A stretch of DNA of 6,044 bases from positions 1-6,044 of the forward strand of contig CANRFK010000084.1 in assembly GCA_947629875.1 (NCBI GenBank). The letters run 5' to 3'. This stretch comes from an uncultured Clostridia bacterium (lineage in GTDB: Bacteria > Bacillota > Clostridia > Christensenellales > Borkfalkiaceae). A program made the translations under genes and the position numbers. The notes beneath the pieces are model-generated. The model had not been told where the DNA came from and did no database searches. It was given only the letters and a program-made list of their open reading frames with translations. Every line of letters starts with the position of its first letter. The first letter of the stretch is position 1. Positions 1-4,033 of the stretch are shown in pieces.

Positions 1-42
1 TTGTATCTTCTTGCATACAGTATTGAATTGTGACGCAGTTTT

Positions 43-71
43 AGTATAGCACGCGGGCGGAAATTTTGCAA
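43..71 (-). promoter_or_regulatory. Outward promoter reading left off the window
   Basis: On the minus strand a -35 box TTGCAA (66-71) and a -10 box TATACT (43-48) are separated by exactly 17 bp. Transcription would start near position 36 and leave the window at the left edge, so it presumably serves a gene beginning beyond base 1. No start codon with a ribosome binding site lies between the predicted start and the edge. The call rests on the boxes alone. Confidence 0.5.
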
Positions 72-145
72 GATTTTCCGCGAATTTTATCCCCGCAGGA
101 AAATTCCACGGCGAGGCGTGCAAAGTGGGCGCAACGCGCGACAAA

Positions 146-182
146 ATCCCCCTCCCCGCGGCGTAGCCGCGGGGAGGGGGAT
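146..182. repeat. Perfect 17-bp inverted repeat with CCGCGGC core
   Basis: The arms 146-162 and 166-182 are perfectly complementary and enclose the loop GTA. The loop-proximal core CCGCGGC/GCCGCGG also occurs in the hairpins at 3021-3051 and 4464-4495, with loops GAT and AAA, so it belongs to a dispersed family. No T-run follows on either strand, so it is not an obvious terminator here. Confidence 0.75.
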
Positions 183-241
183 ATGGGGGAGGGGCACTAT
201 CTTTTCTTTCCTTATTTATCTTTACACTTCTTCCCCGCGCA

Positions 242-302
242 CCCTCATACCGAGCACGCCGCCCATCCGCTTTCGCGGATGGGCGGCGTGCGAGTGTATC
301 TT
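242..302 (-). repeat. Palindromic repeat, family A, large-hairpin copy
   Basis: Read on the minus strand, a left flank AAGATACACTCG (302-291) and a right flank TCGGTATGAGGG (253-242) surround a perfect 17-bp stem with a 4-nt loop (arms 254-270 and 275-291). The same flanks occur at 1305-1343 and 5651-5689 around a different, short hairpin, which identifies the family. No gene is present inside it. Confidence 0.7.
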
Positions 303-426
303 ATTCCTTATTCTTCTTTATATTTGTTCCCCGCGCGACTGAATTTTTCCCCGCGGACGAATTTCTTCCTTCAAAATTATTCCTCTTTTTTGCCCCGCGG
401 GTGGGAAATTTCCGTCGTAAAATCGC

Positions 427-455
427 TTGACGGGGGCGGAAGTTTGTAGTAACAT
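427..455 (+). promoter_or_regulatory. queT promoter
   Basis: A -35 box TTGACG (427-432) is followed after 17 bp by a -10 box TAACAT (450-455). The predicted start near 462 falls just before the first stem of the riboswitch (464), so the transcript would begin with the aptamer and have almost no extra leader. Confidence 0.7.
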
Positions 456-463
456 AGAACGCA

Positions 464-507
464 CGGAAGGTTTTCGGCCAACACTTCCGAATAAAAAAAC
501 CGAGGTG
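464..507 (+). promoter_or_regulatory. preQ1-I-like riboswitch overlapping the queT ribosome binding site
   Basis: Stem P1 is CGGAAG (464-469) with CTTCCG (484-489). Its loop carries TCGG (474-477), which can pair with CCGA (500-503) beyond an A-rich tail (AATAAAAAAA, 490-499). This gives an H-type pseudoknot. A small P1, a C-containing loop, an A-rich strand lying along P1, and a 3' strand closing the pseudoknot are the hallmarks of class I preQ1 aptamers. The second strand of P2 runs into the Shine-Dalgarno GAGGTG (502-507), which suggests translational control: ligand binding would hide the ribosome site. The downstream gene encodes a QueT-type queuosine-precursor transporter, which is the expected target. 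The match was made by eye; the exact ligand-contacting C is not assigned. Confidence 0.82.
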
Positions 508-511
508 TCAA

Positions 512-1111
512 TTGAAAAACTTTTTTACCACCAAGCGCATCTGCCGCGCGGGCATCATCGCCGCGCTGTACGTTGCGCTTACTTGTTCCTTCGGGATGCT
601 AGGCTACGTCGGCTTTTTGCAGTTCCGCCCCGCCGAGGCGCTGTGCATCCTCGCCCTCTTCTATGTGGAAGCCGTGCCCGCGCTCTGGATCGGGTGCATG
701 CTCGCCAACGTCATCTCGCTCTACGGCGTGTACGACATCTTCGTGGGCTCGCTCGTGACGCTCGTCGCCGCGCTCCTCACATTCGCCGTCGGGAAAATTT
801 TCCGCGAGAGCCGCAATTCAATCGGCAACCACATTGCCCGCATCGCGATCGGCGGATTTTTCCCCGTCGCCCTCAACGCCGTCATCGTCCCCGTCGTTAT
901 CGTCTACCTCGCGGGATTTGTCGACGGCTTCGGCACCGCCATCGCCGCGTACACGTGGAATTTTGTATCGCTGCTCATTTCGCAGTCGCTGTGGATCTAC
1001 GGGCTCGGCACGCCGCTCTATCTCTTTGTCGCCAAGATGCGGCGCAAGAATGTGGCCGTGTTCCTCGACGGGAAAAAGCCCAAGCCCGCTTCCGTTCAGG
1101 CGGAAAGTTGA
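512..1111 (+). CDS. queT: QueT-family queuosine-precursor ECF transporter S component
   Basis: This 199-aa hydrophobic protein matches the QueT family (formerly DUF988), the substrate-binding S component of energy-coupling-factor transporters thought to import queuosine precursors such as preQ1. Visible family features are FRPAEAL (residues 38-44), GCMLAN (61-66) and YGVYDIFVGSL (71-81), with about five to six membrane-spanning stretches between residues 12 and 175. The tail is basic and cytoplasmic-looking. The start is TTG at 512, placed 4 nt after GAGGTG; no in-frame ATG exists until residue 29, which would remove the first membrane segment. The shared energizing subunits (EcfA, EcfA', EcfT) are not in the window, as is usual for group II ECF S components. 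Regulation by the upstream preQ1-I-like riboswitch supports the substrate. Length is normal for the family, although the C-terminal end after residue 180 looks unstructured. Confidence 0.92.
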   Translation: MKNFFTTKRICRAGIIAALYVALTCSFGMLGYVGFLQFRPAEALCILALFYVEAVPALWIGCMLANVISLYGVYDIFVGSLVTLVAALLTFAVGKIFRESRNSIGNHIARIAIGGFFPVALNAVIVPVVIVYLAGFVDGFGTAIAAYTWNFVSLLISQSLWIYGLGTPLYLFVAKMRRKNVAVFLDGKKPKPASVQAES

Positions 1112-1150
1112 GTTTGCTTATTCGCACACAGGCCGAAGTTTGAATTTGCT

Positions 1151-1179
1151 TTCCCCCGCGTTTTTGCGGGGGGATTTTT
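1151..1179 (+). terminator. Rho-independent terminator of queT
   Basis: A stem of about 9 bp (1151-1159 with 1166-1174, including one G-T pair) has the loop GTTTTT and is followed by TTTTT (1175-1179). It lies 40 nt after the queT stop codon. Confidence 0.85.
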
Positions 1180-1304
1180 GTACGGTTGACGGGCGTTTGG
1201 TTTTCGGCGCGGGGTTGGTTTGATTGGGATTTTGTTTTGTAATTTTTTCCTTTTCATCCCTCCCCCGCCCGCGCGCCGCCTTGGTGGGCGGACTTCGTTA
1301 AGGG

Positions 1305-1343
1305 AAAATACGCTCGGCTCCTACGGAGCCTCGGTATGAGGAA
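1305..1343 (+). repeat. Palindromic repeat, family A, short-hairpin copy
   Basis: A hairpin GGCTCC-TAC-GGAGCC is flanked by AAAATACGCTC on the left and TCGGTATGAGG on the right. It aligns without gaps to 5651-5689 over 39 bases with seven differences, all transitions, three of which make up the hairpin loop. A minus-strand relative with a longer hairpin lies at 242-302. Confidence 0.75.
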
Positions 1344-1362
1344 TGCGGTGGACGATCGCATC

Positions 1363-1411
1363 CACCTCATCCGTCCGCCCATGGCGGACACCTTCCCCTC
1401 GAGGGGAAGGC
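1363..1411 (+). repeat. Palindromic repeat, family B, copy 1
   Basis: The 49-base element starts CACCTCATCCGTC and contains two successive hairpins: GTCCGCC/GGCGGAC, then CCTTCCCCT/AGGGGAAGG. A second copy lies at 2954-3004. The first stem differs between the copies by a C-G to T-A pair change, so pairing is kept. Elements with this CACCTCATCCGTC...CCTTCCCCT layout are, to my knowledge, frequent in clostridial genomes. Confidence 0.8.
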
Positions 1412-1431
1412 AAGTTGCCCCACCCCCCTAC

Positions 1432-1453
1432 CCCCCTCCCAAGGAGGGGGCAG
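1432..1453 (+). repeat. CCCTCC/GGAGGG palindromic repeat
   Basis: CCCCCTCC (1432-1439) and GGAGGGGG (1443-1450) form an 8-bp stem followed by CAG. Related CCCTCCC-NN-GGAGGGGGCA elements lie at 1711-1733 and about 5612-5631, and a longer variant at 1649-1671. Confidence 0.65.
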
Positions 1454-1495
1454 GGAGGAAAGCTCCGAGGAGGGGGCGAGTCGGACTGCGTTGTC

Positions 1496-1580
1496 CGGGA
1501 TTCTTCGACGCGCAACTTCGTCGCTACGCTCCTCGTGCCGCCCTTAGTCGGCAATAGTGCGGGCGGGGCAGAATGACGCA
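1496..1580 (+). repeat. Repeat of the GATTCTTCG...CAGAATGACG type, long variant
   Basis: The left end GGGATTCTTCGACG (from about 1498) and the right end GCGGGGCAGAATGACGCA (1563-1580) resemble the two ends of the widespread bacterial intergenic repeat whose short form reads GATTCTTCG-CAGAATGACG. Here about 50 bases separate them. The 18-base right end recurs exactly at 5481-5498, there joined to a family A left end. Confidence 0.55.
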
Positions 1581-1632
1581 GTAAACGTGGCAGAGAGACG
1601 CGGGGAGACGGGCGCGAGGCGGAATGAGGGAA

Positions 1633-1671
1633 CCCCCTCCCCTACCCCTCCCCCTTGGAAAGGGGGAGGGC
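1633..1671. repeat. CCTCCCCC/GGGGGAGG inverted repeat
   Basis: CCTCCCCCTT and AAGGGGGAGG face each other around 1647-1670 as a long GC-rich stem, preceded by a half-copy CCCCCTCCCC at 1633-1642. It belongs to the same C-rich/G-rich family as 1432-1453. No coding potential. Confidence 0.6.
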
Positions 1672-1710
1672 AAATCATGGCCTACCCCAACCAAGAGAGC
1701 AAGAGCGTTC

Positions 1711-1733
1711 CACCCCCTCCCGAGGAGGGGGCA
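1711..1733 (+). repeat. CCCTCC/GGAGGG palindromic repeat
   Basis: CACCCCCTCC and GGAGGGGGCA surround a short CGA centre (1713-1731). It lies just beyond the 3' end of the minus-strand gene ending at 1751, where a hairpin could limit transcription from that gene, but no T-run is present on the minus strand. Confidence 0.6.
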
Positions 1734-1750
1734 ACGCCGCGGCGGGCGCA

Positions 1751-1951
1751 CTACCAATCCTGCTTTTTGAGGGATTTATCCTTGACGTCGTCGTAGTAGT
1801 CGAAGTACTGCTTTTTCCACTCCGACGGGGGAAGCGGCTTCTCCGCGCTCTCCGCGTAGGCGAGGTATTCCTCCATCTCCTCGGGCGTAAAATCGCCCTC
1901 GTCAAATTCTTCGTACTGCGAAAAGATCTTCATCATGTCGTACTGTGTCAT
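1751..1951 (-). CDS. Small acidic protein of unknown function (66 aa)
   Basis: I do not recognise the family. The 66-aa product is strongly acidic (about 18 Asp/Glu against 8 Lys and no Arg) and rich in Tyr, Phe and Met. It has no membrane segment or signal peptide, so it is probably a soluble cytoplasmic protein, mostly helical in its middle (residues 22-38), with a lysine-richer tail. The start is ATG at 1951, preceded 5 nt upstream by a near-perfect ribosome site GGAGGAGA (1957-1964), which argues strongly that the frame is translated. It follows the DUF4250 gene by 71 bp on the same strand and no clear promoter of its own was found, so the two are probably co-transcribed. The stop is TAG. 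Confidence 0.72.
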   Translation of the reverse strand: MTQYDMMKIFSQYEEFDEGDFTPEEMEEYLAYAESAEKPLPPSEWKKQYFDYYDDVKDKSLKKQDW

Positions 1952-1979
1952 GTGGTTCTCCTCCCCTCTTTGTCAACAT

Positions 1980-2012
1980 TTATCCACAATTCCACGGTGG
2001 AAATGTGGAAAA
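1980..2012. promoter_or_regulatory. Inverted repeat carrying two DnaA-box-like 9-mers
   Basis: TTATCCACA (1980-1988) is an exact consensus DnaA box on the plus strand. TGTGGAAAA (2004-2012) is the reverse complement of the common variant TTTTCCACA. The two face each other as the outer parts of an imperfect palindrome (stem with one A-A mismatch, centre CGG near 1996-1998). The element sits between the two small minus-strand genes, upstream of the 1951 start. It could be a DnaA binding site or simply an RNA hairpin in the intercistronic space. Confidence 0.45.
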
Positions 2013-2022
2013 CTTTTTCTTG

Positions 2023-2205
2023 TTACTCCCTGCGCCTGAATGCGTTTTGCGCCTCGTCATAGATGTATCCCGCTTCCCCGAGGCGGCGCTCGAGCGCTGC
2101 GCGATCCTCCTCCAAACCGTCGCAGAGCGCATCGAGGCTTTCGTACTCGTCGCGCAGTTTCATATTCACGAAGCTCAACAGCATCGCGTGATCCTTCGGC
2201 AACAT
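2023..2205 (-). CDS. DUF4250 domain-containing protein (60 aa)
   Basis: This short soluble protein begins MLPKDHAMLLSFVNMKLRD and continues with a Tyr-x-Ser-Leu-Asp-x-Leu-Cys segment (residues 21-28) and a GY.YDEA.N.F ending. That is the layout of DUF4250, a family of about 60 residues common in Clostridia and of unknown biochemical role. The whole family length is present. The start ATG at 2205 is preceded by a purine-rich site (GGGGGAAAG, 2210-2218), and a strong minus-strand promoter lies at 2228-2256. The gene probably heads a two-gene unit with the 66-aa acidic protein. The family assignment is from recall of the conserved N-terminus; no function is claimed. Confidence 0.85.
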   Translation of the reverse strand: MLPKDHAMLLSFVNMKLRDEYESLDALCDGLEEDRAALERRLGEAGYIYDEAQNAFRRRE

Positions 2206-2227
2206 GGCTCTTTCCCCCTTTTCTTTG

Positions 2228-2256
2228 ATTATATCATGCGGAAAGGCAAATTACAA
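2228..2256 (-). promoter_or_regulatory. Promoter of the DUF4250 unit
   Basis: The minus strand carries a consensus -10 TATAAT (2228-2233) and a -35 TTGTAA (2251-2256) with a 17-bp spacer. Transcription would start near 2221, giving a leader of about 15 nt before the DUF4250 start codon. It is divergent from the MarR promoter, with 54 bp between the two -35 boxes. Confidence 0.8.
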
Positions 2257-2291
2257 CGGTGTATGTCACACTATTTTTTATCTTTTTTTGT

Positions 2292-2339
2292 GAAATTCGG
2301 ACGTAATTTCTTGACTTTATTCCGCATATATGCTACAAT
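2292..2339 (+). promoter_or_regulatory. MarR gene promoter with candidate operators
   Basis: The -35 TTGACT (2311-2316) and -10 TACAAT (2334-2339) are 17 bp apart. The spacer contains the perfect 10-bp palindrome GCATATATGC (2324-2333). Directly upstream of the -35 lies a second inverted repeat, GAAATT-N7-AATTTC (2292-2310). MarR proteins bind short palindromes and often repress their own promoter, so both are plausible operator half-sites, but this is inference. Confidence 0.75.
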
Positions 2340-2381
2340 CATGCTAATATTTCACACGGGATGCGACATAAGGAGGCAAAA

Positions 2382-2825
2382 ATGAACGAAACGGACGAAT
2401 TGGGCGAGAAGATCATTTCGGCGTGGATCAGACTGACGGGCGTGCTCAAAAATACCCGCATCACGCAGGGCATGATCTATAACGAGGCGATCGTCATGAA
2501 TATCGTCTATGCACGTTACCTCAGGGACGGCGTGGGGCTCGTCCCCTTCCGCGACCTCGTTTCGGAGACGCGCATGCTCAAATCCCTCGTCAACCGCACC
2601 ATCGAATCGCTCGTCAAGAAGGGCTATCTCATCCGCTGCGACGGCAAGGACAAGCGCACGACCTTTGTGCAACTCGTGCCCGAGAACCTCGGCGGCTATC
2701 TGGAACTGCACGGCAGGACGCTGAAACTTGTGGACGACATTATAAAATCCATCGGCGAGGAGGATGCGCGCGCCTTTGTGCGCATCTCGGAGCGCATCTG
2801 CGAAGCCGACCCGCTGAATAACTGA
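2382..2825 (+). CDS. MarR-family transcriptional regulator
   Basis: The 147-aa product has the MarR winged-helix layout. An N-terminal dimerisation helix (residues 5-25) and a central helix pair (30-47) lead to the helix-turn-helix (about 54-80, with recognition helix near LKSLVNRTIESLVKKG). A beta wing containing DKRTTFVQLV (89-98) follows, with the DxR-type turn typical of the family, then C-terminal dimerisation helices (100-147). The start is ATG 2382, 5 nt after a perfect AAGGAGG; an in-frame ATG seven codons upstream (2361) lies before that ribosome site and is rejected. The gene stands alone with its own promoter and terminator and has no transporter beside it, so its ligand and targets cannot be read from context. 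It is a somewhat divergent member, since the usual second-helix motif is not sharp. The divergent DUF4250 unit is the nearest possible target besides itself. Confidence 0.85.
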   Translation: MNETDELGEKIISAWIRLTGVLKNTRITQGMIYNEAIVMNIVYARYLRDGVGLVPFRDLVSETRMLKSLVNRTIESLVKKGYLIRCDGKDKRTTFVQLVPENLGGYLELHGRTLKLVDDIIKSIGEEDARAFVRISERICEADPLNN

Positions 2826-2842
2826 ACGGCATGAAAACCGAG

Positions 2843-2873
2843 GCGCCCTTCTGCATGGAAGGGTGCTTTTTTT
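2843..2873 (+). terminator. Rho-independent terminator of the MarR gene
   Basis: A 9-bp stem GCGCCCTTC/GAAGGGTGC (2843-2851 and 2858-2866, one G-T pair) with loop TGCATG is followed directly by seven T residues. It lies 17 nt after the stop codon. Confidence 0.93.
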
Positions 2874-2953
2874 ACGGTGTTTTGCGGGATTTTATGAAAA
2901 AGACGCGGGGGCTACATTGTAAGTGAAGATAGAGTTGGGAAAACAATTCCATA

Positions 2954-3004
2954 CACCTCATCCGTCTGCCGTGTGGCAGACACCTTCCCCTCCAAGGGGA
3001 AGGC
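2954..3004 (+). repeat. Palindromic repeat, family B, copy 2
   Basis: The 51-base element matches 1363-1411 with the same CACCTCATCCGTC start and GGGGAAGGC end. Its first stem reads GTCTGCC/GGCAGAC where copy 1 has GTCCGCC/GGCGGAC, a compensatory change. The second stem is CCTTCCCCT/AGGGGAAGG. It lies between the MarR terminator and the convergent XRE gene. Confidence 0.8.
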
Positions 3005-3020
3005 CGAGGGCAATACGCTT

Positions 3021-3051
3021 ACGCGCCCCGCGGCGATGCCGCGGGGCGCGT
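3021..3051. repeat. CCGCGGC-core hairpin downstream of the XRE gene
   Basis: A perfect 14-bp stem (3021-3034 with 3038-3051) has loop GAT and outer arms ACGCGCC/GGCGCGT. It is nearly identical to the hairpin at 4464-4495 apart from the loop and one bulged base. It sits 37 nt beyond the minus-strand XRE stop codon and could act as a transcript end or mRNA-stabilising hairpin, although no T-run follows on the minus strand. Confidence 0.7.
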
Positions 3052-3088
3052 TTCATAGATAAACGTATACATGGGGACGCAAATTTCA

Positions 3089-3310
3089 TCAAAAATCTTT
3101 CAGCCCGAGAAGATAATCCGCCGAAACGCCGAAGTATACGGCGATCTTATAGACGGCTTCGATCGTGGGCAGTTGCTTGCCCGTCTCCCAATAACTTATG
3201 GAGGCGTTGCTCAACCCCAAATCCTTGGCGAGTTGGTTTTGCCCGATATTTTTCTCCGTCCGCAGTTGTTTGAGCCTCTCCCCGAACAGGCGGCGGTCGA
3301 ATGTCTTCAT
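3089..3310 (-). CDS. XRE-family helix-turn-helix repressor (73 aa)
   Basis: The small protein is essentially a single lambda-repressor-like HTH domain. Helix 1 is at residues 6-19, the HTH at QNQLAKDLGLSNASISYWE (24-42), the family turn ETGKQLPT at 42-49, and the closing helices VYKIAVYFGVSADYLLGL at 53-70. No sensor or protease domain follows, so it probably acts as a plain dimeric repressor. The ATG at 3310 is chosen because the homology starts at once. The frame stays open far upstream, but only inside the opposite-strand gene. No Shine-Dalgarno precedes the ATG, and a possible -10 (TAGAAT, 3318-3323) is so close that the mRNA may be leaderless. It is divergent from the PH-domain/lipoprotein operon across 87 bp containing two identical-half palindromes, the likely operators for this protein. 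Confidence 0.9.
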   Translation of the reverse strand: MKTFDRRLFGERLKQLRTEKNIGQNQLAKDLGLSNASISYWETGKQLPTIEAVYKIAVYFGVSADYLLGLKDF

Positions 3311-3317
3311 ATCAATT

Positions 3318-3323
3318 ATTCTA
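3318..3323 (-). promoter_or_regulatory. Possible -10 of the XRE gene (leaderless)
   Basis: TAGAAT on the minus strand is the only reasonable -10 ahead of the XRE gene. It would place the start at about 3311, at the ATG itself. No good -35 is found 16-18 bp upstream, so the call is weak. The box lies inside the first operator (3319-3336), which would give autoregulation. Confidence 0.35.
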
Positions 3324-3336
3324 ATAAAAATTAGAA
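3319..3336. promoter_or_regulatory. Operator 1, TTCTAAT-N4-ATTAGAA
   Basis: This perfect 18-bp palindrome has 7-bp arms around AAAA and sits directly ahead of the XRE start codon. It shares both arms exactly with operator 2 and lies 30 bp from it (about three helical turns), on the same face of the helix. A repeated palindrome in the control region of a divergently transcribed XRE gene is the usual sign of that regulator's binding sites. Confidence 0.8.
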
Positions 3337-3343
3337 AATTTAC

Positions 3344-3372
3344 TTGACTTCTAATAATAATTAGAATATAAT
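3344..3372 (+). promoter_or_regulatory. Promoter of the PH-domain/lipoprotein operon
   Basis: The -35 TTGACT (3344-3349) and -10 TATAAT (3367-3372) are separated by 17 bp, close to ideal sigma-A boxes. The spacer is occupied by operator 2, so bound repressor would exclude RNA polymerase. The start is predicted near 3379, giving a leader of about 19 nt before the ATG at 3398. Confidence 0.9.
3349..3366. promoter_or_regulatory. Operator 2 within the operon promoter spacer
   Basis: The palindrome TTCTAAT-AATA-ATTAGAA has the same 7-bp arms as operator 1 and a different 4-bp centre. It fills the spacer between the -35 and -10 boxes of the rightward promoter almost exactly, overlapping the last base of the -35. 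Confidence 0.85.
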
Positions 3373-3397
3373 GGGGGAAAACAAAGGAGAAAAAATT

Positions 3398-4033
3398 ATG
3401 AGTTATGTAGAGAGCAACCTCGGCAGGGACGAAAAGATCCTGGCGCGCGTTACGCACAGCAAGGCGGCGATCATCGGCGATTTTGTTTTGGCGATCATCG
3501 TAGTGGGGATCGCGGTTGGGATCTATTATGGCGTCGGCGCGCTTGGAGGGTGGCTCATATCGTTGGGCGCGCCGGATGTGTTTGACGTAATCACACTTGT
3601 GATACAGGCGATCGTGCTTGCGGTCGGCGTTTTGATTGGGGTGTGGAACATTCTCAGCGGCGCCTTGCAAATCAAATTCAATCAGCTTGTCGTCACAAAC
3701 AAAAGATTGCTCGGAAGAAAGGGCATCATTGCAAAAACGGTCATTGATATGCCCCTCACAAAACTCGACAATATTCAGTCGAATAACGGAATTTTCGGCG
3801 GGATCTTTCATTATGGGGAATTGAAGATCGTCTCCGCGGGGTCACAAAGAATTGTGAACGGAAATACGGTGGACGACTTGGTCTATCCCTATGTGAAAAA
3901 TACGGAAGCATTCCGACGCGACGTGCTTGCCGCCATCGACAAGGCAAAGGAAGAAGAGCGGGAAGCACAGGCGGAGGCGCAGGCCGAGGCGATGAAGCGG
4001 GTTCAGGAAAAAATGCAAGCGGAGAATAAATGA
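3398..4033 (+). CDS. Membrane-anchored bacterial PH-domain protein (bPH2-like)
   Basis: The 211-aa protein has a short cytoplasmic N-terminus and two membrane segments (about residues 24-56 and 62-90). A bacterial pleckstrin-homology domain follows (about 93-180), with the signature LVVTNKRLLGRKG (97-109), then DMPLTKLDNIQ (117-127) and a G-rich GIFGGIFHYGEL turn (131-142). The C-terminal tail (181-211) is a charged Lys/Glu/Ala-rich coiled-coil helix. Such proteins sit in the cytoplasmic membrane with the PH fold inside; their exact roles are mostly unknown, with links to membrane stress and secretion in a few cases. The start is ATG 3398, 7 nt after AAGGAGA; an in-frame ATG at 3371 overlaps the -10 box and is rejected. 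Translation is coupled to the next gene by a 4-bp ATGA overlap. Expression is probably repressed by the divergent XRE protein. Confidence 0.88.
   Translation: MSYVESNLGRDEKILARVTHSKAAIIGDFVLAIIVVGIAVGIYYGVGALGGWLISLGAPDVFDVITLVIQAIVLAVGVLIGVWNILSGALQIKFNQLVVTNKRLLGRKGIIAKTVIDMPLTKLDNIQSNNGIFGGIFHYGELKIVSAGSQRIVNGNTVDDLVYPYVKNTEAFRRDVLAAIDKAKEEEREAQAEAQAEAMKRVQEKMQAENK

Larger units (their letters stand above)
72..426. other. Gene-free intergenic region with repeats
   Basis: I find no credible gene here. Open frames exist but lack ribosome binding sites and run through palindromes. The stretch holds a GC-rich inverted repeat (146-182), a minus-strand palindromic repeat (242-302), and two diverged copies of a pyrimidine-rich segment (about 198-240 and 297-336) that both end in CCCCGCGC. 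The last 21 bases of the two copies (220-240 and 316-336) differ at only three positions. Confidence 0.6.
1180..1750. other. Gene-free repeat field
   Basis: No supportable gene lies in these 571 bases. From about 1305 onward the stretch is largely made of short palindromic repeats, listed separately. The open frames on both strands are low-complexity and rich in Pro, Arg and Gly, which is what such repeats give when translated. The first 80 bases after the queT terminator are T- and G-rich and show nothing recognisable. Confidence 0.7.

Noticed and set aside
66..449. Plus-strand open frame of 127 codons
   Set aside because: It runs through two palindromic repeats and overlaps the queT promoter, has no ribosome site, and its product is low-complexity.
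427..1223. Open frames in other phases across queT (427-1143 and 834-1223)
   Set aside because: They are arginine- and serine-rich shadow frames of the membrane protein gene; the first starts inside the promoter -35 box.
1261..1750. CRISPR array
   Set aside because: The repeats are of different types and irregularly spaced, with no constant repeat and spacer pattern.
2352..2711. Minus-strand frame opposite the MarR gene
   Set aside because: It lies wholly within a clear regulator gene, overlaps its ribosome site, and has no start signals.
3311..3811. Upstream extension of the XRE frame to 3811
   Set aside because: The extra 167 codons are antisense to the PH-domain gene and cross the promoter and both operators; HTH homology begins at the ATG at 3310.
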